Assembly (NCBI GenBank): GCA_028751875.1
Contig: CM054167.1
Coordinates: 18,426,604 to 18,490,603, forward strand
From: Rapana venosa
Lineage: Eukaryota; Mollusca; Gastropoda; Neogastropoda; Muricidae
Reading direction: 5' to 3'
Length of the DNA stretch: 64,000 nucleotides
Shown: positions 21,460-34,160 of the stretch, in pieces
Layout: each line of letters starts with the position of its first letter
Numbering within the stretch: position 1 is the stretch's first letter
Position numbers and translations under genes: made by a program
The notes under the pieces: generated by a model
What the model saw: only the letters and a program-made list of their open reading frames with translations
What the model was told of the DNA's origin: nothing
Database searches by the model: none

Positions 21460-24400
21460 CGCCAAAAGCCTTCTTATGACACTTTCAAATCCAGTCTCAA
21501 GACATATTTATTTCAAACCTAAGAGTTTCCTCTCCTGCTTCATCTCATAGCTTTTCCCTGCCTTCAACAGCCGAGATTCTATTGCCCTTCCAGGGTGTGT
21601 GACCTGTGTGTGTGTGGTGCGTGCGTGCATGCGTGCACATTTGGACTTGATGGAACTATTACTTGTTACTGGTTGTATGACTGTGTAAGAATGAGTTGAG
21701 TGCAAGCGCTTTGATTTGTCTCTGCAAGATATAGCGCTATATAAATTCCATTTATTATTATTATTAAGACTGAACTTTTTTCTTTCTTTTTTTTTCTTAG
21801 TTCCTCGGCGAGAGCTCCGAGGTTCACCAATGGTGAGATTTTGCGTAATACAACCAGGGTTTTTTTGTTGCCCACCGTGAAGGTCGCTGCATTATGACTT
21901 CGGGGATGTATGCTGAGTATATTTGTGTTTCCGTAACCTACCAAACGCGGACATGAATTACGGGATCTTTAACGTGCGTATTTGATCTTCTGCATGCGTA
22001 TACACACAAAAGGGATTTAAGGTACTGGCAGGTCTGAACTTGACCTGAGAGATTGTAATAAATCCCGACACTTAATTCACCAGACGCCGACAAGATTTGA
22101 ACCCACGACTTATTTGACCCCCAGGGTTGATGTCGAACAGTCTTAACCACTCGGCTGTAGTGTCCATCTGAAAAAATGTTTCATAATATACACCAAATGT
22201 TTTTAATGAGTTTCATGAAAAATAGACGCGAAATCTTAAATTTTCACTCTTCAAGTCTGTTTATGGCCACTGCATTGACTTTTGGAGTTCAAATCGGGTT
22301 GCTCCCAGTAACCTCGAGTTGTCATACTGTTGTCACTGGTACAGGACATACAGCCTCGTTCACACTTTTCTCTTCTTTCTCACAACGTTCCCTCCTCGTC
22401 TTTTTCAAAATCTGACCAGTTTTCATCATGATCTGCACTATCATATCCATGTCAAGATACTGCAAGAATCTTCTCACGACTTCTCCCTGTACAATTTTGA
22501 CTTTGCAAAAAAAGCCCCCCAAAAAACACACAACTAAAATGCACACTAAAATTTGACAAAATCACACACACAATTCATCAGAAGGACATGCAAGCTCAAG
22601 GGAAGCAACTGCAGCAAAAGCCCTCATAAAGATGTGACCCTCTACCACACAATGATTGCACTGTAGGTCAATTTTTTTTTAAAATGTTAACATGTTATCA
22701 ATCTGCAATAAAATGGCTATTCAATACAACAACAAAAAACCAGACTGGAAATCGGACAATTCTATGAAGAGTTCTTACAAACTGAAATGATAGACTGCAG
22801 GAAGTGATAAATGACAAGTTTTTCATCTTAGTAGGTGGTCAGAATGGGGCCTTGGCAGTTGTTTTTCTTTTAAACGCGCTTTTAAAGCAAAAGGAAACAA
22901 AATTATGCCTCAATACTTCACTACTAGATAGAAGAATAGGCTATAGTTTTATAACCAATCAAAATCTCAACATCAACAACCCGACCCCCCACCTGCCTAA
23001 AATGACTCCTGGCGGAAAAGTGGGTCAGGTGCAAAGCGACTCATTTTGTGGTGGAGTGTCACATCATCATGTGATTGAAGGTACCCGCCATAGACATGAC
23101 TGTTCATGAATCCCCACTGATCACAGGATTGTGTCATGTTGTTAAACGTCTAATATTCCCAACACCACCTTCTAATGTTTGAGCGTCCGATGCTCACATA
23201 AACTCTCTCTCTCGCTCCCCCTGTGGGGTATGCCCATTATGTAAGCAAACAGTGGAAGATGAAGTTCATTTTGTGCTGTGCTGTCCAGTGTTAGAAGATG
23301 TAAGACAGAATTACATTCCGGTAAAGTATAGTAGACAGCCTAATTTATTTAGATTCTGTCTACTCATGGCATCTAGTCACCCTGAGATTGTGCGCAGCCT
23401 TGCTTTATATTTGTGTAAAGCCTTTAGAATACGAGATCTTGGTTTCTTAAGTCTTTTTTTTAAAAACTGATTTCTTATTGAGGTGGTTGTGGGTATACAA
23501 TTATATTTTGTTTTTTTGTGCTTCCTTATTTTTCTCACTAAAATACTAAGCAGTTCAGCAACCCCCCTTCATGTATGGGCCAATGGCCTTTTTGTGAATA
23601 AATCTTTCGAGTTTGAGTTCGAGTTCTCCCTGTGGGGTCTTCTCCTGTGCTTGTGACTTTGCAGGAGGTCTGCCTGCTGGCCTCAGCTATCACATTCCGA
23701 CTTTTGAGCGGTTCATTTCATTGTACAGGTTGCATGCTGGGTATGTTTGTCTTTCCGTAACCCACCAAACAGCGAGATGAATTACATGATCTGTTATGTG
23801 CATATTTTGCATGTCAATATATATATATATATGTGTATATATATATATATATATATCTATATATATGTATATATGTGTGTGTGTGTGAGGGGAATTAAGG
23901 CAGTGAGCGGCCTCATCTCATCTTGTCTTATATGTTGGTGTCACCAGGTACGATGTTTGCTGCCGCACCCAATGACACCCACACGATCTTCCTTCTCCAT
24001 TTGCTCTGGTCTTTGCTGGCCCTGCTGCTGAGGAGTCAGCAATGTTACCAATGAAATTAAGCTGGTGGTCTGCCTTGTTCACTTTTTCCTTCAGTCTTGC
24101 CTTGAAAGACAAGTCTCCATGAGGTCTGTATCTTGGTTTCATAGCACATGGCCTACACATCTTAATTTCCATGGACTTATTGATGTCAAATGCTGCCCTA
24201 CACACCACTGGGTGTAACGGTTAATGAAGAATTGATGTCAAAAAGTATTCTTGTTGCTCCTAGTTTGTGTAACATGTTTTCATTTGTTCTTCTATCTCTT
24301 CACCAGAACCGGATGGGACAGGGGGTGGAGGAAGAAGAAGACTCTTTAACCAGTTGTTGCAACTTTCCCCCTGCGTCGAACAATATCACTTCACCACAGT

Positions 24401-27400
24401 GTTTCACCTCCTAAGTAGAAAGAGTCCTGGATTCTGCAGACGCCACCAGCTAAGTGGTGGTGTGTTGTATATCAACAGCCATTTGCTTACCTGTTGAAAC
24501 TGCGCGTTACTGCACATCCATTCCTACATCCAGTCCTACACATAAGACTATAAACCAAGGTTCAAATGTACAAACACACAAAGAACATCTTGTGCACATG
24601 TTACAACCTGTTTCGCCTCCATTCCTACATTCAGTCCTACAGATAAGACTAATAAACCAAGGTTCGATGTACATACAAACACGCAGAGAACATCTTGCAC
24701 TCATGTTACAACCTGTTTTGCCTTTCAGAAGAGTAGGCCACTGCATGGTAGTAAGAACAGAAGCCAAATTTTTAAATAACGCGTGCACACTTGAGGTCGT
24801 GTTTAGATCGTGCCTGAAATTTTGACACAGCTACTTTAATGGTGTGCAAACAGTTGCATAATTATGCAACATCATCATGCCATTGGTGAACCTTGGAGCT
24901 CTTTATTTATTTATTTATACCACTTTAAGTCACGCAGATTTCTCTGCGTGAAATTCGGGCTGCTCTCCCCGGGGGAGAGCGTGTTACCACAAGAGCAGCA
25001 CCACCCTTTTTTTTCTTCTTTTCCCTGTCTGCAACTGTATTTGTTTCCCCTATCAGAGTGGCTTTTTTTCGACAGAATTTTGCCAGGGACAACTCTCTTG
25101 TTGCCGTGGGTTCTTTTACGTGCGCTAAATAATTATGTGTAACACACGGGACCTCGGTTTATCGTCTTATCCAAAAGACTAGCGCCCAGACCACCACTCA
25201 TGATCTAATGGATGGGGGGAAAATTTTGGGTCCAAACAGGATTCGAACCACCGCACACTTCCAACCCAAACTTTTCGCTTTCTAGACAGACGCGTTACCT
25301 CTAGACCACCGATTCCTCTAGCTGAGGAACAGGAAAAAAACACCCCATCATACATTCATATGGGGGGGGGGGGGGATGAGGGGGGGCTTATCAGTATAAA
25401 CAGCATCCCCACTTTCTGGAAATTCTGTGCTAAGAATTCCTTCTTTTTCCATCCCTCTCCTTGTGTTCTGCCATGTTCCTTTTCTTCCTGGCACCACCTC
25501 CTTCTTGTCGATTTTCTGCCTTTTTGGGGTCCATTCTCCTGCCTCGTTTGTTTTTTTCTAGAGGGACTTTAACCTCTTAACTGCCCAGTGCAAGTGCACC
25601 TTATATGCCGGGGAATAAAATTCTTATGTACCACTGCTATGTTCATATCCCTCTGACTCAGAAACTACTACATGAATATTCCTGATAGTCTGCCCAATGA
25701 CAGTATATATAACGTAGATTACTTCGAGGCAAGCTCAAATTAGTTAGCATGATATTTCACTGCGAAAATATATTTAAAATGTAAAAAATTGACCAAAAAT
25801 ACGATTTCTTTATCACCACTGTCATTCTGATCTCAATAACGTCAAACATAAGTCTAGGCCAAATCTCATTCATTTTTTTTTTAATGCACGATCACCTGAA
25901 TCATACACGATCGTTTTCATCACTGTTAGGTAAATCTACAGTTTTATTTGCCACTTTTACAGCTGTGTAAAGTTATTGATGCCTTCAACAAGAAGTGTCA
26001 GCCATTTTGAACAAGAACTTCCCAAGCAGTCATGCATAAAAACACAAAATACGAGCTAAAAAACCGATCGTTTTTGCTACGTTTTTTGCAGCTGGATGTT
26101 GCCAAGCAACAGGACAGTGATCTCCATTAATTTTGGAGTTCTTTCCCTTTAACTGTAGTCAAGGAAGCTGGCTTGTTTACTTTGGTTCGACACCCCGGAA
26201 ATTTTCCGGGTTGTAAGGCGTATAGGGTGCACGTTTAGCCCTGGAAAATTTCCGGGGTGGGGCATTCTAGTGGTTAAAGATTCACAATTCTCTCCTGCAC
26301 TGAAGTTGGGATGCGCTGGGACTAACTTTTCAAGCGCTTCTTCTGCCTTGCTGAACACTCCGACAGTAGCAACTCCTGAGGCCCTGGCAAATGCTGCCGT
26401 AGTGCGCTGCTGAAGGCCCTCCCTCCAGGGGTCCAAAGAGTTTGTACGTCCATCATCGGCAGATAGGTCAGTAGGCCAGATATCGGCCCTCAGGTTTTTT
26501 TGGTGTGTTGGATGGACAGGTCTGGAGGAAAAGTTCCACAGTCAAGGGGGAAAAAGTGCCACGCCTCAGAATCACCCATGTGGAACTTGGGAAAACATGC
26601 GAGTCGGGCGCTTAAACAGCAGCACAATGCATTTATACAGATACAGATAACGATAGCTGCAGTCGGAGCTGATGTTCAACGGAGAATGATATTACTTTCT
26701 CTGCTTACTATTGACTTCTCTCCTCCCCCTCACTCCCCACCCACCACCACTACTTTTCTCCACACTAGTGTCTCTTCTTTCTTTCTCTCTCTCTTCTTCT
26801 CTTTCTTTCTTTGTCTCTCTTTCTTTTTCTCTCTTTCTTTCTCTTTTTCTTTCTCTCTCTCTCTCTTTCTTTCTCTCTCTCTTTCTCTCTCTTTCTTTCT
26901 CTCTTTCTTTCTCTTTCTCCTCTCTCTCTTTCTCTCCTCTTCTCTCACTCTCTCTTTCTCTAACTCTCTCTTTCTCTCTCTCTTTGCATTGTCTTCATTA
27001 TTTCTTTCACTGAAGTGAGCTTGGTATTGTGTATGTTATCCAGTTTTTGCCCACTCTGTGGCATTGTCAATTTCTCCTACGCCAACCATGTATTATCTGC
27101 ACGACGCACAGCTGCAGACCGGAACCAGTGGAGGAATGATGTTCAAGCCTTGTGTGCCTGCTGGCACAGAGAGAATTAAGGTTAAGGTAAGGAACCATGT
27201 ATTATGGCCTAAGGCCGAGATACATTAAATTTCTGAGTTCTCTTTCTCTCTCTCCCCCCCCCCCCCCCCTTTCTCTCTCTTTCTCTCTCTCCCCCTCCCC
27301 CCCCCCTCTCCCTCCCTCACCCTCCCCCCCTCTCTCTCTCTCACCCCCCCCCCCCCCCTCCTTTCTCTCTCTCTCACCCCCCCCCCCCCCTCTCCTCCCC

Positions 27401-30400
27401 TCCCCTCCTCTCTCTCCTCCCCCCCCCCCCTCTCTTTCCTCCTCCTCCCCCCCCCCCTCCCCCTCCTCTCCTCCTCTCACCCTCCCCCCCCTCTCCCTTC
27501 TCTCTCTCTCTCACCCTCCCCCCCCCTCTTTCTCTCTCTCACTCCCCCCCTCTTCTCTCTCTCCCCCCTCCCCCCCTCTCTCTCCCTCTCTCCCTCTCTC
27601 TCTCCCCCTCCCCCTCTCTCTCTCACCCCCTCTCCTCTCACTCCCCCTCCTCTCTCCCCCCCCCTCTCTTTCTCACTCCCCCTCTCTCACTCTCTCTCTC
27701 TCTTCTTTCTCTCTTTCTCTCTCCCCCCTCCTCTCTCTCTCCACAGTGCAGCAGCAAGCAGTACCTGTGACGTGTACTGTGCCCCCCCGTCCTCCCTGTG
27801 GCTGTCGGCCAGCAGCTGCTGCAGCGCGCTGTAGACGTCGCAGGCCACCTCCGGCTGCAGCAGACTCACCACCATGGTGTAGCTCTCCTCCAGCACGTCC
27901 ATGCACCACGCCCCGTCCTTGTCCCCACACACAGAACACACACACATACAGCATATACATACATAGGTAAAGGTAAAGGAGTCCCATAACCTATAAGGTC
28001 GTAGGGGAGCGAGGCGTCAGAGACCTCAACTTCTCTAGGGGCCAGCGTATTGAGGGCGGTGGCGCCCATCTCCTCTCCCTCGCTGCTTTACCTTCCCTGA
28101 CCCTAAAGAGGGCAGGTACCCATTGACAGCTGGGTGAACTGGGGGAGCTGTACTGAAGCCAAGGCTGCGCGCAAACGGTCACCCATCCAAGTGGTAACCA
28201 TGCTCGACGCTGCTTAACTTGGCTGGGGGAAAGCGAGTGCTCTGACCACTGAGCTATCCCATCCCCCTATATACATACATATATACAGCACGTCCATACA
28301 CCACGTCCCGTCCTTGTCGCCACACAGAAAACACACACATATATATATACATACATACATATATACAGTTCATACATATATACAGCATGTCCATACACCA
28401 GGCCCTGTCCTTGTGGCCACACAGAAAACACACACATACATATATATATATACATACATACATACATATATACAGCACATACACACACATACATACATAT
28501 ATACAGCACACACATACATACATACATACATATATACAGCACATACATACATACATACATATATACAGCACATACATACATACATATATACAGCACATAC
28601 ATACATACATACATATATACAGCACATACATACATACATATATACAGCACATACATACATACATACATACATATATACAGCACATACATACATACATATA
28701 TACATATATACAGCACATACATACATGCATACAGCACGTCCATACACCAGGCCCCGTCCTGTCGCCACACACAAAACACACATACATATGTATGACACAC
28801 ACACAGAAAACGCACATACATACAGCATATATATACATATATACAGCGCATCCATACACCACACCCCATCCTTGTCGCCACACAGAAAACACACACAGCA
28901 CATACATATATACAGTTCATACATATATACATACATACACACATACATATATACATACATATATACATATATATATACATACATATATACAGCACGTCCA
29001 TACACCACGCCCCGTCCTTGTCGCCACACACAAAACACACACACACATATGTATGACACACACAGAGAAAACACACATACATACAGCATATACATACATA
29101 TATACAGCACATCCATACACCACGCCCCGGCCTTGTGGCCACACACAGAAAAACACACATACATACAGCATAAACATACATAGGTAAAGGTAAAGGAGTC
29201 CCATAACCTATAAGGTCAAACCCCCCACCCCCACCTCCAACCCCCCCCTCCAATCTCCCAACCCCCCCACCCACCACACCACCCCCACACCTCCCAACCC
29301 CCACCCCCAAACATTCCCATCCACCACACCCCCAGTCAAACCGCCCCCCCCACCTCCCAACCCCCACCAACCCCCCACCTCCCCACCCCCCCACACACCC
29401 CCCAAACCTCCCCACCCCCCAACCCACCCCCCCACCTCCCACCCCCCCAAAACCTCCCCCCCCCACCTCACAACCTCCCCCCCCCCCCACAACCCCCCAA
29501 ACCCTCACCCCTCACCCCCCCAACCCCCCCCCCCCCCCCCCCCCCCCACCCCTCCTCCAAAAACCCCCAAAAACTAACCAACCAACCTTGCTCCAGGAGA
29601 GGAAGCGGGGCGACCTGACCAGGCGGGGGAAGTGGGCGGCACAGAAGGCCAGGGCCGCGTCCATGACCTGGAGGGCCGCCAGCTGCACAGCGGGGGCCCG
29701 GCGGTTCTGCTGCAAGCAGCGCACCAGCACGTGCGAGTCCAGCAGCATCAGCGTGATGTTCTGCACGCTCTGCCACCACCACACACACACACACACACTG
29801 CTACAATATGTTGTGTAGACAGGATGAAGCAGGGAGAATAACACATGTTAGAAAGATTTTATGCATCCACGGATTTGGTTAATGTGTGGACAATGCAGAA
29901 TTGTGGTAAATTCTTCATCCTTCATGAAAGAATTCCAAATACGAATACAAGATGTGTACCAACGAAAATGGCATGACTCTCTACCAGCATACCCTGACTA
30001 CTTAGATTATCACCCGATTATTTGTAGAGCAAATTATGTATGTGAGGTAGAATCTTTAGAATACCGTAGAGCTATATGTTTACTGAGGTCAAACAGATTA
30101 CCTTTAAATGGAATTTCACGTTATGGCAAACCGATTACTGATCCATTCTGCTCTCAGTGTGATGGCCAACAAATTGAAGATGTTTGTCACTTTTTACTTG
30201 TATGCCCAAAATATGCTGTATTGCGAAGAAAATGTATTCCTCTGTATTATTACAGATTTCCATCGAATCTGAAAGTGCAGCTTCTTTGTATGAACACTAA
30301 ACCTAGTTTGATGTTTAAAGTTGGATTATTTCTTACTAAATGTTTAGATATCAGAAGTAAGGATGTTCACCTTACATGAAAGTATATGATTAACTGTTGT

Positions 30401-31705
30401 TCCTATGGGCCATATGGCCTGCAAAAACTGAATTAAAATTATTGTTATTGTTGTTATTACACACAGAGGGGACAAAAGACAGGGACAGCCTAGTGGTTAG
30501 AACATGGAATTCCACTTTAATAATAATAATAATGTATGGAATTTATATATAGTGCTGAATCTTGTAAAGTAACAAATCAAAGCGCTCAGCCTAGTGGTTA
30601 GAACATGGAATTCCACTTTAATAATAATAATGTATGGAATTTATATAGCGCTGAATCTTGTAAAGTAACAAATCAAAGCGCTCAGATGACCTTTTTTTTT
30701 TAATGCGTGTGTATGCGGGTTCTTTTTTTTAAAATTTTGTCATCTGTTCCCACCGGCACACAATGGCCTACTCTTTTGAACAGCGGAACAGGATTTAACG
30801 TGTGCGCAAGATGTTCTGCATGCGTTCGCACACGGGGCCTCGGTTTATAGTCTCATCCGAAGGACTTTACAGCTTAGTCTTTAGTGATCAACTATGACTC
30901 TCTAACTAGGAGGCTTGACTTGCTAAAGGTAAAAGGTAAAGGAGTCCCATAACCTATAAGGTCGTAGGGGAGCGAGGCGTCAGAGACCTCACTTCTCTAG
31001 GGCCAGCATATTAGTGAGGGCAGCACCCATCTCCTCTCCCTCGCTGCTTTACATTCCCTGACCCTAAAGAGGGCAGGTACCCATTTACAGCTGGGTGAAC
31101 TGGGGGAACTGTACTGAAGCCAAGGCTGCGCGCAAACGGTCACCCATCCAACTGGTAACCACGCTCAACGCTGCTTAACTTGGCTGGGGGAAAGCGAGTG
31201 CTCTGACCACTGAGCTATCCCGTCCCCTAGTGGTTAGAACATGGAATTCCACTTTACAGCTTTAGTCTGTTAGTGATTGACTATTGGGGATGGGATAGCT
31301 CAGTGGTCGGAGCACTCGCTTTCCCCCAGCCAAGTTAAGCAGCGTCGAGCGTGGTTACCACTTGGATGGGTGACCGTTTGCGCACCTTGGCTTCAGTACA
31401 GTTCCCCCAGTTCACCCAGCTGTAAATAAGTACCTGCCCTCTTTAGGGTCAGGGAAGGTAAAGCAGTGAGGGAGAGGAGATGGGCGCCGCCCTCAATATG
31501 CTGGCCCTAGAGAAGTGAGGTCTCTGATGCCTCGCTCCCCTACGACCTTATAGGTTATGGGACTCCTTTACCTTTTGATGACTCTCTGACTAGGAGGCTG
31601 GACTCGCTACAGTCAATGACAAATTCTTTTATTTCGAGGATCATGAATAAGCACCCATGTGCTTTTTTTTTTACAATCAGTCCCCGCCCTTAGGGGATAT
31701 ATAAG

Positions 31706-31736
<31 letters not shown>

Positions 31737-31754
31737 AAGAAAGAGAGAGAAGAG

Positions 31755-31788
<34 letters not shown>

Positions 31789-31804
31789 AGAAGAGAAGAG
31801 AAAG

Positions 31805-31885
<81 letters not shown>

Positions 31886-34114
31886 TTGGGGTGGAATAGA
31901 ACCTAAGACTGTTCGAATTTTTTGTCCACCTGCTGGTCCTTATGTGCTGCAGCCCTGGGGACTGGTTGGCCTTTGGAGAGAACATCTCCAACGCTGACTG
32001 TCCGTATGCCCACTTGGCCGAGAGAGTGGGGGTGTGCTGTGGTGGGCAAGGCATCTCCCACTATAATCAAATTTCTGCCCAATTTCCGAAACAGCAGCTG
32101 CCTCCTCTGCTGTTTTGGAGGTCATCGTCGAACACGACGGACAAACATAGAACATTGCGCTCGCAATCTGACGACCCAGGTTTGATTCCCGGTCAAGGGG
32201 AATATTTAATAATAATAATAATGTATGGAATTTATATAGCGCTGAATCTTGTAAAGCAACAAATCAAAGCGCTCAGATTACCTCCCCCCCCCCCCCCCCC
32301 CCCCCCCCGAGGATAATGGAATAAGCACTCATGCTTTTTTACATCCAGTCCCTGTGTGTATGCGGTTTTGTAAATTTTGTCATCTGTTCCCACCGGCACA
32401 CAATGGCCTACTCTTTCGAACAGCGGAACAGGATTTAACGTGTGCGCAAGATGTTCTGCATGCGTTCGCACACAGGGCCTTAGTTTATAGTCTCATCCGA
32501 AGGACGAAGGAATATTTCACCCTGGAGTTAACGTCAGTGCCGACTTCCACTCTCTCCAAAAAGTCCTTCGGATGAGACTATAAACCAAGGCCCTGTGTGT
32601 GAACGCGCACAGAACGTCTTGCGCACTTGTTAAATCATGTTCCGCTTTTCGTAAGAGTAGGTCGTTGTGTGCCGGTGGGAACAGATGACAAAATTTAACA
32701 AAACCGCATACACACGGGGACTAGATGTAAAAAAAAAGCACATAAGTGTTTGTTCCATTATCCTTGATATAAAAAATAAACAATAACAACACACAAAATT
32801 ACAAGAATGTTGAAATGCTTATGTGGAGATTATATTTCCAACGCTCATATCATACTTGACTGCCAGGATTTAAAACCCTATTTGCCTCTCATTTCTACGA
32901 CTTCTATTGAAGAAGTTTTCAATGATGTAGATAATTAAAATGTTTGATATTGTTATTACAGATTTGCAGTCAAGTCCCATAGGACATTTGTTATAATTAT
33001 TGAAGTTTTGTTTGTTTTGGGTGGGGTTTTTTATCATTACTTGGTTATGTTGTTTAGCTTGTTCTGTTTGTCATTATGATGTATTCATACACACACACAC
33101 ACACACACTCACACACACACACTTTCCAATTATTCCTTTTGATCATCTGGTATCACTTAAAGTGGAAAGATGTTAAAACTAAAAACTACTACTACTACTA
33201 CTACCTACACAAAATTACAAAACTGCATACACACGGGTACTGGATGTAAAAAAGCACACGAGTTCTTATTCCTCTGGAGTTCACATCAGTGCCGACTGAC
33301 TCCACTCTCCCCAAAAGTCCTTCGGTTGAGATGACAGACCCGAGGTCCCACGTGTGAATGCAAGCGGAAGATCTTACGCCCACGCTAAAACCTATTCCGC
33401 TTTTTGGAAGAGTAGGCCATTGTGTGCTGGTGGGAATGGAAGACAAAATTGACAAAACTACAAACACACTGGGATTGGATGTTAAAAAAACAACAACAGC
33501 ACATGAGTGCTTATTCCATTATCCTCGAAATAAAAGGTTGAAAGATTAAATGAATGAATGACAGTTTCAGTTATCAGGATCCCCCATAAGGATAAATTCC
33601 AGGGATGGGGGGAGGAAAGGGGGGGGGTGGGAAGGGTGCTGTCAGTATAAATAGCATCCCAACCTTCTTATAGAAATTCTGTACTAGGAATCACCTCCTT
33701 TTTTTTTTAAATCCCTTTTTTTCTTTTCTTTTGTGGGAATGCCAGGAACCTCTCAGAATAAAAAAGCATTCGCACCTTCTGGAAATTCTGTGCCAGGAAT
33801 TCCCTCTTTTCTATCCCCCTCTCTGTTTCTGTCTTGTTCCTTTTCTTCCTGTCACCACCTTCTTTCTTGTTTATTTTCTGCCCTCTTGGTCCATTCTCCT
33901 GTTTTTTCTTTCCTGAAAGACTTAAAAGATGAACAATTTTTTCCCACGCTGAAATCGGATCCACTGGGCCTGACTTGTCAGATGCTTAATGGCAGGGAAA
34001 TGTATTTTCGCTCACATGACAAACAACAATAATTGCTGTCTGAGTGTTTGATGAAGTTTTCTCGGTTGACATTTTGTTGTTGTTTGTTTTTTCCCAAAGA
34101 GCCATCACCACACA

Positions 34115-34160
<46 letters not shown>

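Larger units (their letters stand above)
30480..31620 (+). repeat. Duplicated unit invaded by four SINE insertions
   Basis: The unit 'cctagtggttagaacatgga' with 'attccacttta' occurs at 30489, 30592 and 31228. Its continuation 'gactctctgactaggaggct' appears at 30895 and 31580. Between these lie LINE-tail fragments (30520-30590), a SINE-B copy (30622-30866), and two chimeric SINEs in opposite orientation. Tandem duplication of a SINE-A-like head followed by separate insertions explains the order. Confidence 0.75.

Noticed and set aside
21870..22165. Frames overlapping SINE bodies (for example 4047-4379, 20275-20646, 44934-45740)
   Set aside because: They translate SINE sequence such as the recurring DLTCAQDVLHAFAH string. 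The same peptide appears in many copies and is not a protein family.
29530..29547. Poly-C runs as telomeric or structural elements
   Set aside because: C and G runs occur all over the window, often inside SINEs, with no telomeric repeat unit.
31310..31365. 5S rRNA gene
   Set aside because: Only the internal promoter region matches; the 5' third is tRNA-like and the 3' third is SINE body. Dispersed copies in both orientations fit a SINE.
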